Shown here piece after piece: positions 35,208 through 45,310 of a stretch of 64,000 nt of DNA. Below the pieces are notes generated by a model that ran no database searches, was not told the origin of the DNA, and worked only from the letters and a program-made list of their open reading frames with translations. Source of the stretch: Dendrobium chrysotoxum (Eukaryota > Streptophyta > Magnoliopsida > Asparagales > Orchidaceae); the NCBI GenBank assembly GCA_019925795.1, contig CM034307.1, forward strand, positions 66,588,864-66,652,863, given 5' to 3'. Every line of letters starts with the position of its first letter. The first letter of the stretch is position 1. The position numbers were made by a program, and so were the translations under genes.

Positions 35208-35539
35208 ATTCTTGGGTCCTGGAGTATTCGCGGCGGTAGAGAAATATAAAGCTTAACGTCTTAGCATTGTACAAAAATTCAGCACACAGTCAGATGAAAG
35301 AGAGAGTGTGTAATATTCATATAAAATACCAGAGTTTTTACGTGTAAACCCCTGAAAGGGGGAAAAACCACGGGGCCTGGCCCAGTTTGAATGAATCCAC
35401 TAGTATTTGCAGTTGTTTACAAACGAGGTCCTCCGTTTTGGGGAAGGACTAGGCTTGATATAGCCAATATACATCATATAGCGTGCATTACATGGTGGGA
35501 ATTAATATATACACATTTGCTAGGTCGGTTGACCATAGT

Positions 35540-36470
35540 TGGCAGACGACGGAGGTCAGAAGGACCGTACTTGGTGGGAGACAGGGGTCAGAAAGACCGT
35601 TGTTTGGTGATGGAAGTCGGAAAGACCGTAGTTGACAGATGTTGTAGGTCAGGGAGACCGTAGTCTGAGGATAGAGGTCGGGAGGACCTTTGTTGGTCAG
35701 GCGACGGAGGTCGGAAGGACCATAGTTGACTGATGTTGCTAGTCATAAAGACCGTAATCAGATGACAGAGGTCGGAAGGATCTTATTTGGTGGGGCGACG
35801 GAGGTCAGAAGGACCGTAGTCGGCTGGCAATGGAGGTCAGAATGACCTTAATCTGATGTCATAGGTCAGGAGGACCTGAATTGGTAGGGCGACGGAGGTC
35901 GGAAGGACCGTGGTCGGCTGGCGTTGGAGGTCAGAAGGACCTTAATCTGATGTCAGAGGTCAGGAGGACCTGAATTGGTAGGGCGACGGAGGTCGGAAGG
36001 ACCGCGGTCGGCTGACGTTGGAGGTCAGAAGGACCTTAATCTGATGTCAGAGGTCAGGAGGACCTGAATTGGTAGGGCGACGTAGGTCGGAAGGACCGTG
36101 GTCGGCTGGCGTTGGAGGTTAGAAGGACCTTAATCTGATGTCAGAGGTCAGGAGGACTTGAATTGGTAGGGCGACGGAGGTCGGAAGGACCGTGGTCGGC
36201 TGGCGTTGGAAGTCAGAAGGACCTTAATCTGATGTCAGAGGTCAGGAGGACCTGAATTGGTAGGGCAACGGAGGTCGGAATGATCGTGGTCGGCTGGCGT
36301 TGGAGGTCAGAAGGACCTTAATCTGATGTCAGAGGTCAGGAGGACCTGAATTGGTAGGGCGACGGACGTCAGAAGGACCGTGGTCGGCTGGCGTTGGAGG
36401 TCAGAAGGACCTTAATATGATGTCAGAGGTCAGGAGGACCTTAATATGATGTCAGAGGTCAGGAGGACCT
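35540..36470. repeat. 94-bp higher-order minisatellite built from 31-bp subunits
   Basis: Landmark GGGCGACGGAGG recurs at 35793, 35887, 35981, 36075, 36169, 36263 and 36357, exactly 94 bp apart. Each 94-bp unit holds three related subunits of about 31 bp, each around a GAGGTC(G/A)GAAGGACC core. The part before 35790 is monomeric and more diverged. Confidence 0.93.
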
Positions 36471-36480
36471 TAGTTGGTGT

Positions 36481-37110
36481 TCCGATATAACTTTGAACAT
36501 CAGGTGATGCTTCGGCGGAAGTCCGGACCTCAGGTGGAGGTCCGGCAAAACTCAGGACGTCAGGTGGTGGACCGAAAAAGAGCAGGGCCTCAGGCGGTGG
36601 TCCGGCTAAGTGCAGGGCCTCAGGTGGTGGTCCGACGAAGAGCAGGGCCTCAGGTGGTGGTCCGGCGAAGTGCAGGGCCTCAGGTGGTGGTCCGGCGAAG
36701 TGCAGGGCCTCAGGTGGTGGTCCGACGAAGTGGAGGGCCTCAGGTAGTTGTCCGGCGAAGTGCAGGGCCTCAAGTGGTGGTGCGGCGAAGTGCAGGGCCT
36801 CAGGTGGTGGTCCGGCGAAGTACAGGGCCTCAGGTGGTGGTCCGGCGAAGTGTAGGGCCTCAGGTGGTGGTCCGGCAAAGTGCAGGGCCTCAGGTGGTGG
36901 TCCAGCGAAGTGTAGGGCCTCAGGTGGTGGTCCGGCGAAGTGCAGGGCCTCAGGTGGTGGTCCGGCGAAGTGCAGGGCCTCAGGTGGTGGTCCGGCGAAT
37001 AGCAGGGCCTTAGGTGGTGGTCCGGCGAAGTGCAGGGCCTCAGGTGGTGGTCCGGCGAAGTGCAGGGCCTCAGGTGGTGGTCCGGCGAAGAGACGACGTC
37101 AAGCGGTGGT
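36481..37110. repeat. 30-bp minisatellite, about 20 units without indels
   Basis: The unit TGCAGGGCCTCAGGTGGTGG-TCCGGCGAAG repeats with strict 30-bp spacing for about 600 bp and a few percent substitution. It keeps reading frames open on both strands (179 codons each way) only because the unit has no stops and is a multiple of three. Confidence 0.95.
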
Positions 37111-37683
37111 CCAGCGGAACTCCGGCGGTGGTCGAGGAGGAGCAAGGAGGCAAGAGCTCTCTCTTTTTTCTCCTTAGGATTAGGTCCCCCTTTTCATGAG
37201 AAATGGGGTCTCTATTTATAGAATTTCGTGAGTGGCATGACCCGTAAATAGGTGGAAGATCAAGGGTAGTTAGGGAGTGGTTGAATAGATGGCCGATCTT
37301 GAATCCCTTGATCATAGACCAATCTTTGGACATTTGAAGGTCTTAATGATGTCAGAATTTGGCGATCTTGGGCTCGTTGGATTCGTCTCGTTGAGACGCT
37401 CGATTTGACTATAACCATGTCACATTTGGAGACCGTTTGGTAATCCAAATTATGGTTTGAACCTTCCAATAGCGCTTCTGACCCTTGATTTAGACTTATT
37501 TGGGCTCGGATTTGGTCGAATTTGGTGTCGTTGGGTTCGTATTTCCGAGACGCTAAGTTCGACTGTAAGTTTGCTGGAATCAGAGTTCGGATGGTCCCAG
37601 AATTAATTTTGGAAGTTTCCACCTTGGTTTTGCCTCGAGATTCGTGCCCGATCAAGATAATTTTTTGATGACGTATCAATTAT

Positions 37684-38763
37684 ATTTAAAAAAATATTAT
37701 ATACTAATTATATAGTTTAACAAAATAAAGAATGAATTCATATAATAATAAATTTACTCCAATTCTCACGAAATAAAAAAAATTTTTAATTTATGAAATA
37801 CATTAAACTCAATTTAAAAAAAAATAATTGTAATAAATAATAAATTATATTGCAAATAAAACATTAATATTAAGTACCTATTAATAAATTTTAACACATG
37901 TTAAAAAAAAAAGATGTATATTAACTTAATTTTTATGCAATATAAATTTAAATCAAAATCAAAACTTATTATTTAGGACACAGTTATTTGTTAATTTTCT
38001 TTAATTGGATACATATTCGATTTGTGAGACATATATTGAATATGTTTTCAGCAAGTGCAAGTGCCTTACATGTGATTGGCCCTATGCACTGCATTATTAT
38101 AAAATATTAGTACATTATAGTAAAAAAAATCAGAAACTAAGATAGAAATTTAATTTAATTTAATTGATATATCTACTAAAAATTTATTTGATGAACACAG
38201 ATCTTAACTCAATTTACAAATGTCAAAGATGTTTTTAACTTAGAAACTTCTGAAACTAACTTCGGGATCATTTGAATTTCATTATTAATAAATTTATAAT
38301 TAAAAATGTTCAAATCAACGAGACTAATGTGACATGCTTAGTATTGCTTAATTAAGATGTCGATAAAATGTTTAAATGTTAAAAATAAATATTTTTAATT
38401 TAGATCATTTTTTTGAGGTTTGATAGAAGAGTTTTTTAAATTTGAGCAAAAATAAAAATAAAAAGCCAAAAATAAAAAAATCTATAAATATGATTACATT
38501 CCACACTTGAGAGGGACTAAAAAGCATATAAAATTCTCATAAAGCTCTGTCCACTATCGGGCAACAACTATCACAATCTACTCGTCATTAACCAACACCA
38601 ATGGTCATCAATGTATGATATTGCATTACTAATATTGTCAACAATCAACCAGTGTTGTTGACATTCATGTAATTATATCTTGTTACAATTTTATTAATTT
38701 TTGAAGTTTTTTTTTTCATAAAAATATATATTCTAACTAACAAGCAAAGGACAAAAAATTTAT
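37684..38763. other. Very AT-rich intergenic DNA, nothing recognised
   Basis: Mostly A/T runs and no open frames of note. A clean gap between two family A insertions. Confidence 0.65.
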
Positions 38764-38768
38764 ATTAC

Positions 38769-39787
38769 TGTTGCGGACTCAAATATACGCGGCGATAGAT
38801 TTTAATTTTCCGTCTCAGCGTTGTACGTATATCCAGCACACAAACAGAATCGAAATAGTAACACCAGGATTTTTACGTGGAAAACCCTGGAAAGGGAAAA
38901 AACCACGGGGCCACGCCTAGTTGAAAGAGTTCCACTAGTGTTGTTTGAAGTACACGAGGCTGATTCGTCCTTTAAATTCAGGACGATCAGATTACAATGA
39001 GTATCAGTTACAAGGACAAGCAGAGTTCCGACGTCACTTGAGTGTCCGGCAGAATTCCGGCGTCACTTGGAAAGAAGTCCGGCGTCACTCGGGCGTCGGG
39101 TAGAATTCCGGCGTCGGGCAGAATTCCGACGTTGCTCCCGTGTCGGGCAGAGCTCCGGCGTCCCTCGGGCGCCTGGTGGTGCTTCGGTGGTGTTCCGGCG
39201 GTGTTCCGGCGGAGTTCCGGCGGTGGTCGAGGAGGAGTTATTCCCTCCTAGGCTTCTCTTCTCTTCCTTCTCTTCTTCTCTTCTTGGCTTGGGGTCCCCT
39301 CTTAAGAGAAATGATGGGCTATTTATAGTTTTTCTGGAGTGGCATAGCCCGTAAATATGTGAGGGATCAAGGGCAAATAAGGAGTGATCCGGATGAACGG
39401 TCGATATTGAATCCCTTGATCGTGAACCGTTTATCACGCATTTGAAGGTCTTAATGATATCAAAATTCTGCGATCTTGGGCTCGTTGGATTCGTCTCGTC
39501 GAGCCGCTCGATTCGAGTATAAGCTCGTCAAAATCGGAGACCGTTTGGTAACTCAAATTGCTGTTTGATGCTTCCAACAGCACTTCGGGTACTTGATTTG
39601 GACTCGTTTGGGCTCGGATTGAGTCGAATTTGGTGTTGTTGGATTCGTATTTCCGAGACGCTCAGTTCGACAGTAAGCTTGCTGAAATCGGAGTTTAAAT
39701 AGTCTCTGAATTAATTTTTGAAGTTTCCAACTTGAGTTTTTCCTCGAGATTCGTGCCCGATCAAGATAATTTTCCGATGACGTATCA
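38769..39787 (-). repeat. 3' LTR of the complete family A element
   Basis: 1019 bp. TATA box at 39328-39319, then (minus strand) a GC-rich region of CCGGAATTC/GACGCC-type short repeats (39225-39020) in the minisatellite position. The CACGGGGCCACGCC block is at 38905-38930. Confidence 0.95.
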
Positions 39788-39804
39788 GTTGCTCCCCTAT
39801 TTTT
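39788..39804 (-). promoter_or_regulatory. Polypurine tract
   Basis: The minus strand reads AAAATAGGGGAGCAAC immediately before the 3' LTR start TGATACG. The partial element at 62457 has AAAATAGGAGGGCAAC at the same place. It primes plus-strand synthesis. Confidence 0.75.
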
Positions 39805-40046
39805 GGACGTCAAAGCTCCAGGAGTCCAAAAATATATGTGTCGGCTTTTTACTTTGGCAAAATCGTAAAAATTTGCGTTCCAAAAATTAAATGTTTGCTC
39901 GAACCCAATCATAGAGGCCCCGTTGAGCTCTTAAAGTATCAAAATTGAGTCCGGAACGTCGAAAAACGTGTCCGAGGACCCCAAAAACGTCAAATTTGGA
40001 CCGTCCGGGCCCGAAATCGGAGCCCGGGAACGTGTAGGCGGCCAAA

Positions 40047-40078
40047 CCGGCCGGCCGGCCGGCCGGCCGGCCGGCCGC
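40047..40078. repeat. CCGG/GGCC simple repeat
   Basis: About eight consecutive CCGG units, followed by GCCGCC-rich sequence to about 40110. Strongly self-complementary and CpG-dense inside the element's 3' region. Confidence 0.95.
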
Positions 40079-40266
40079 CGCCTGCCGCCGGCGGCGGCGG
40101 CGCCCGCGCCAACCGGCGCGGAACCGCGCAGGGCGCGGTTAATTAAAAAATTTTTTTTTTATTTGTGGGTCCCACATGGGATTAAAAAATCCCAAAAAAT
40201 TCCGAAAAATTTGAAAAATTTCAGGGAATTTAATAGAATTTTGGAATCCTCTCCCCTTAAAGAAAA

Positions 40267-40276
40267 CTATAAATAG
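40267..40276 (+). promoter_or_regulatory. Opposite-strand TATA box inside the element
   Basis: CTATAAATAG on the plus strand, antisense to gag, followed 40-60 bp later by CT-rich sequence and the 112-bp repeats. The same decamer serves as the LTR promoter box in this family. The related element has a weaker CTACAAATAC at 63060. Activity is inferred only. Confidence 0.5.
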
Positions 40277-40319
40277 ACCCCCCAGGGCCTAGTAAAAACT
40301 CGCCCCTTCTTCCTTTCTC

Positions 40320-40640
40320 CCTCTGGCTTTTGGCATTTTGAGGCTTTCCGCCGTTTTTGAGTAGGTGACTTTCCCTACTTAACTCGGCGCCCCTCCCTTT
40401 GCGCAGAAGTTAGAGTATTACTCTCTTCTCCCCGCTAGTTTCTGGCATTTTGAGGCCTTCCGCCGTTTTTGAGTAGGTGATTTTCCCTACTTGACTCGGC
40501 GCCCCTCCCTTTGCGTAGAAGTTAGAGTATTCCTCTCTTCTCCCCTCTAGTTTCTGGCATTTTGAGGCCTTTCGCCGTTTTTGAGTAGGTGATTTTCCCT
40601 ACTTGAGACAATGCCCCTCCTCTTGTACAGGAGTTAGAAA
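40320..40640. repeat. 112-bp tandem repeat, about three copies
   Basis: TGGCATTTTGAGG starts at 40331, 40443 and 40555, exactly 112 bp apart. Each unit has CCGCCGTTTTTGAGTAGGTG and TTTCCCTACTTGA. Confidence 0.93.
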
Positions 40641-40679
40641 TTTCTTTTCTTTTTCATTCCTTCATGTGGAGGTGAGATG

Positions 40680-41275
40680 TTAGTCGGAGGGAGTCTGAAG
40701 ATGGTCGGAAGACAGGCGTCGGGAAGAAGTATGGCGTCGGGTAGAACTCCGACGAAAATCCGTCGGCGGGGAGAAGTCCTACGACGGGTAGAAATTTGGT
40801 GTCGGGTAGAAGCCCAACGAACATCCGGCAACGGGCAGAAGTCCGACGTCGGGAAGAAGTACAGCGTCGGGTTGAAGTTCGACGAGGGTCCGACGACGGG
40901 CATAAGTCCGGCGTCGGGTAGAAGTTCGACGAAAGTCACGCGACTGACCAAAGTCTTTTAACGGGAGGAAGTTCGGTGTCAGACAGAAGTCTGACGAAAG
41001 TCCCGCGACTGGCAGAAGTCCTGCGTCGAGTGGAAGTACGGTGTCGGGCAGAAGTCCGACGAAAATATTGGGCAAAATTCCAACGAAAGTCCGGCGACGG
41101 GCAGAGACCCAGCAACGGGAAGAAGCTCGTCGTCGGGCAGAAGTCCGATGAAAGTCCCTCGATGGGCATAAGTACAACGTTGGGTAGATATCCGAGGCAA
41201 GTCACGCAACTGGCAGAAATACAACATTGGATAGAAATTCGACGAGGGTCTGGCAACGGGCAGATGATGGCCGAC
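40680..41275. repeat. Diverged tandem array around GTCGGGTAGAAGTCCGACG
   Basis: Many imperfect copies of GGGCAGAAGTCCGACGAAAG-type words with period near 60-70 bp. The same array type occurs at 63350-64000 in the second element. Open frames on both strands here are repeat-derived. Confidence 0.8.
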
Positions 41276-41924
41276 GTCTAGTAACATTATGTTAAGGCAA
41301 TATTCATCCATACTGAAGTGTGCCAACATCAGATATTACTGAATCAAGAGGCCGAAGTAGTGTGACATGCCAATATTCTGGCAATACACTAACACTGTCA
41401 ACTGAGTGGAGGTCTGATGATGATCCAGTTATGTCCTTTTTTTAAAGGAGCAGTTGTAGGAGATGCTTGCGTGCAGTAAGGGAGAAGTCACTTAAATCCA
41501 CCAAGGATATTTGACTGTGTTAAAGTTACTTGTTGCTGGATGATACTAGCTTGTATGAGTGTCACCAGTGTACCTTTTGATTTCAACTTCTGGTGAGAAG
41601 AAATGTATATTTGAATCTGAATTTATGTAACTCCAATGATATTGTATATGAAATGAGGATTTGTCCCCTAGAGGGATCTGAATTGTTATTGCATCTGTAA
41701 GACATGCTTTGTGCTTTTGATGTATTATTAGTCTGAACGAATGTGAGAGACATCCTTTTAGGATGTTTGACATATCTGAGACTGTAAGTCAAAGCTCTTG
41801 CTTGATGATGTTAAGGGAAGATGTTAGATTAAATCTCTCTAGGAATGGTCTTCCAATGAATGAGATACAAGACATCCTCCTATGACGTTTGACCTATATG
41901 AGGTTGTATGTCAGAGCTCTGCTC

Positions 41925-42310
41925 AATGACGTTAACCTGTATAGGAGAGGTCGAGGGAATCCACCAAGGATGTGAGACTTATCTGAGGTTGTACGTCAGA
42001 GCCTTGCTCGATGATGTTAACCTATATGGAAGAAGTCGAGAGAATCCACTAAAGATGTGAGACTTATCCGAGATTGTATGTCGGAGCCTTTGCTCGACGA
42101 CGTTAATCTGTATGGAAGAGGTCGAGAGAATCCACCAAGGATGTGAGACCTATCCGAGGTTGTATGTCGGAGCCTTTGCTCGACGATGTTAACCTGTATG
42201 GAAGAGGTCGAGAGAATCCACCAAGGATGTGAGACCTATCTGAGGTTGTATGTCGGAGCCTTTGCTCAACGACGTTAACCTGTATGGAAGAGGTCGGATC
42301 GAATCCCCCT
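41925..42310. repeat. 86-bp tandem repeat, about five copies
   Basis: GTTAACCTGTATGGAAGAGG starts at 41931, 42015, 42102, 42188 and 42274 (spacing 84-87). Each unit includes GAATCCACCAAGGATGTGAG and TGTATGTCGGAGCC. Confidence 0.9.
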
Positions 42311-42640
42311 GGGATTGATCATCCAGTGATTGAGACACAATAAAGATTGCGTATTTCTCGAATCAAGGATAAAGAGACTATATTTGTCAGTAGTTTTTCA
42401 CTGTCATTTGTATTCTTTTTTAAAGAAAGAGTCAATATCAAAACTGGACGAACAACACATTATATTACTGTAAGACAATAACTCCCTTGTACAACAGAAG
42501 AGATACATATATGGACAACCACATCATTTGACTTGATAGAAATACTAAGGACATTAGAGTGACATCCTACTGATCATAGAAGAGATACATGGTGACACAT
42601 GACAAGTAGTATTACTAACACAAAGGTTCAAGTTGCAGCA

Positions 42641-44227
42641 TTACTCAATCTCACCAACAATTTGAATATTATTCAATGGTTGTCTTTGTTGTTGTTGATT
42701 TTGCCCCCCAGTGGGGCGAGCTTCTTCTCGGGTAGGTGGGTTCCCAATAAACTGTCGAAGATAGCCCTGGCGGATAAGTCTTTCAATCTCATCCTTAAGT
42801 TGCCAACACGCTTCAGTAGTGTGGCCACGACTACGATGAAAGTGACAGTACTGATCTTGATTTCCTGTATTTGGCTTCGAAGGATGTGGCCATTTCACTT
42901 TGTCCTGATCTTGAATCGCCATTAACACATTTGCTTGAGATGTGTTGAGCGGAGTGTACTCTTTCTCCTGCCGAGGTTCTCGTTGTGGTAATGGGGGCCT
43001 AGGAGGTAGATTGATATTCCCTTGCTTTTTCCGTTGTAAGGAAGAATTATCCATCCCAGGAGCACCTTTGCGCTTCCCATTTGTCTGCTCGAACTGCTTT
43101 CTGTGAGCATTTATGGCTTCATCTGTGGAGATTTGTGCCTCCATACGATGAATCAGGTCGGCGTATGAATGAACAGTGTCGCACATAAGTGCCGAATAGA
43201 AAGGACCAGGACGAAGGCCTCCAAGGAAGACCCCTCGGAGCAATTCTGGGTTTAGTCCTGGAATCTGTCGTGCCTCGATGGAAAATCGCTGAAAGTACTC
43301 TTTTAACGATTCTCCCTCGTTTTGACGAATCCCGGAGAGGTGGGAAGAATCTTTAGCAATTCTTCGATTGGCTACAAACTGTTCAACGAAGGCTTTGGCC
43401 AATTTGACGAATGAAGGGATCGTTCCAGATGGAAGAGAATAGAACCATGTTCGCGCCTGTCCTTTGAGTGTAGCAGGAAAAACCTGACATAGGAGGGCAT
43501 CAGAAGCTCGCTGGATATGCATGATGGTTCTATAATGATCGATATGCTCATATAGGTCGGATATCCCGTCGTAGGATTCGATGCTCGGTAGCTTAAAGCC
43601 AGCCGGAATAGGGTGTTGAAGAATGGCTTCCGTCAGGGGTGACGACTCCTGGAAGTCCCACTGATGAAGAGGTTGCCTTACGCCTCTTGTAGGGAGCTCC
43701 TCTCGAACCAATCGTCACAGTTCGTGGCGTAGGGTATTGCGAGGGAGCTCAGCAATGTGATGTTGGGCTAGCTCCTCAGGGAGGTCTTGAGGAAGGAGAG
43801 ATTGCCGACCTGTGTGCGGAGGATGGGTAGAACTTGCTGTATCAGTCAGTTCATTATCTTGATGTGACTGCGAACGCCTCCTGGGTGGAGGAAGAGGAAT
43901 CTTAGCTTGAAGATGTTCGATTTGAACAGCTTCAACACGTGGTGGATCTCGAGGGAGAAGAACCTCCTCCTGTGGTGCTAGTTCCTGTGGTGCTAGTGCC
44001 GGTTGTCGAGTCTCTCGCAGGAGTTGTAGGATCTCGTTCTGAGACTCCTCCATCTTCCTGATGCGGTCTTCAATGGACGGTCCTGAAATTCCTTCTCCCA
44101 TAGCGTCTTGCCCCCGAGCATGAAAGGAGGCGGATACTTGGGGTCTATGATTCTTAGACTGATCCCGAGATTGATGTGAATTGGAGCGGGAGGCTCCCAA
44201 TATGCGATTGCTACGCCTGTTGGCCAT
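42641..44227 (-). pseudogene. Family A gag with a single nonsense codon
   Basis: From the ATG at 44227 one frame of 529 codons runs to the stop at 42641-42643, interrupted only by TGA at 43715-43717 (codon 171). Residues 1-170 are a charged linker (RKMEESQNEILQLLRETRQP, then Pro/Gln-rich). After the stop come HQWDFQESSPLTEAILQHP and FKLPSIESYDG, then the Retrotrans_gag capsid block (FPATLKGQARTWFYSLPSG, FVEQFVANRRI, ESLKEYFQRFSIEARQIPGL). The C-terminal knuckle YCHFHRSRGHTTEACWQL has spacing CX2HX4HX4C, a variant of the usual CX2CX4HX4C, followed by LKDEIERLIRQGYLRQFI. Gag would form particles for this non-autonomous element. The nonsense codon is a CpG-type change candidate and would allow at most a truncated N-terminal product. 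Confidence 0.92.
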
Positions 44228-44260
44228 CAAAGTGGTGCTTAGGATAGTGGGATTTGTTTC

Positions 44261-44278
44261 CCACAGACGGCGCCAAAC
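44261..44278 (-). promoter_or_regulatory. Primer-binding site
   Basis: GTTTGGCGCCGTCTGTGG on the minus strand, immediately after the 5' LTR end CAACA. The form is common in plant Ty3/gypsy elements. The tRNA is not assigned. Confidence 0.8.
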
Positions 44279-45305
44279 TGTTGCGGACTCAAATATACGC
44301 GGCGATAGATTTTAATTTTCCGTCTCAGCGTTGTACGTATATCCAGCACACAAACAGAATCGAAATAGTAACACCAGGATTTTTACGTGGAAAATCCTGG
44401 AAAGGGAAAAAACCACGGGGCCACGCCTAGTTGAAAGAGTTCCACTAGTGTTGTTTGAAGTACACGAGGCTGATTCGTCCTTTAAATTCAGGACGATCAG
44501 ATTACAATGAGTATCAGTTACAAGGACAAGCAGAGTTCCGACGTCACTTGAGTGTCCGGCAGAATTCCGGCGTCACTTGGAAAGAAGTCCGGCGTCACTC
44601 GGGCGTCGGGTAGAATTCCGGCGTCGGGCAGAATTCCGACGTTGTTCCCGTGTCGGGCAGAGCTTCGGCGTCCCTCGGGCGCCTGGTGGTGCTTCGGTGG
44701 TGTTCTGGCGGTGTTCCGGCGGAGTTCTGGCGGTGGTCGAGGAGGAGTTATTCCCTCCTAGGCTTCTCTTCTCTTCCTTCTCTTCTTCTCTTCTTCTCTT
44801 CTTGGCTTGGGGTCCCCTCTTAAGAGAAATGAGGGGCTATTTATAGTTTTTCTAGAGTGGCATAGCCCGTAAATATGTGAGGGATCAAGGGCAAATAAGG
44901 AGTGATCCGGATGAACAGTCGATATTGAATCCCTTGATCGTGAACCGTTTATCACGCATTTGAAGGTCTTAATGATATCAAAATTCTGCGATCTTGGGCT
45001 CGTTGGATTCGTCTCGTCGAGCCGCTCGATTCGAGTATAAGCTCGTCAAAATCGGAGACCGTTTGGTAACTCAAATTGCTGTTTGATGCTTCCAACAGCA
45101 CTTCGGGTACTTGATTTGGACTCGTTTGGGCTCGGATTGAGTCGAATTTGGTGTTGTTGGATTCGTATTTCCGAGACGCTCAGTTCGACAGTAAGCTTGC
45201 TGAAATCGGAGTTTAAATAGTCTCTGAATTAATTTTTGAAGTTTCCAACTTGAGTTTTTCCTCGAGATTCGTGCCCGATCAAGATAATTTTCCGATGACG
45301 TATCA
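44279..45305 (-). repeat. 5' LTR of the complete family A element
   Basis: 1027 bp. TATA box at 44846-44837. 8 bp longer than the 3' LTR through one extra TTCTCTTC in the pyrimidine run near 44795. Confidence 0.95.
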
Positions 45306-45310
45306 ATTAC

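Larger units (their letters stand above)
35208..37683 (-). mobile_element. Family A solo LTR enlarged by two tandem arrays
   Basis: The LTR spans 35213-37678 (2466 bp). It begins TGGGTCCTGGAG and ends GATGACGTATCA (element strand starts TGATACGTCATC). Flanks are ATTCT (35208-35212) and ATTAT (37679-37683), a TSD with one mismatch. In minus-strand order: the ATTATCTTGATCGGGCACGA block, TATA box 37221-37212, the 30-bp array (37110-36481), the 31/94-bp array (36470-35540), then the CGGGGCCTGGCCC/CACGTAAA-type block (35335-35385, minus strand) and LTR end. It is more than twice as long as the LTRs of the complete element purely because of the arrays. Confidence 0.88.
38764..45310 (-). mobile_element. 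Complete, young, gag-only LTR retrotransposon (family A)
   Basis: The element spans 38769-45305 (6.5 kb) with perfect TSD ATTAC (38764-38768, 45306-45310). LTRs are 44279-45305 (5', 1027 bp) and 38769-39787 (3', 1019 bp), both TGATAC...CAACA on the element strand. By eye they differ by 8 substitutions (7 transitions) and one 8-bp indel in a TTCTCTTC run. Internal order: primer-binding site, gag (with one nonsense codon), 86-bp repeats, array region, 112-bp repeats, CCGG run, polypurine tract. No protease, reverse transcriptase, RNase H or integrase is encoded, so it must have relied on a partner element. This is the architecture described as TR-GAG (terminal-repeat retrotransposon with gag). 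Confidence 0.95.

Noticed and set aside
35793..36450. Regularly spaced repeats resembling a CRISPR array
   Set aside because: The 94-bp units are contiguous tandem copies with no unique spacers, in a plant LTR.
36474..37145. Long open frames on both strands (179 codons each) with 10-residue repeats
   Set aside because: They arise from a stop-free 30-bp minisatellite in an LTR; both strands are equally open, starts are arbitrary, and no unique protein sequence flanks them.
40634..41329. Overlapping 90-130-codon frames on both strands
   Set aside because: They span the tandem array of the element's 3' region; no domain, and frames shift with unit length.
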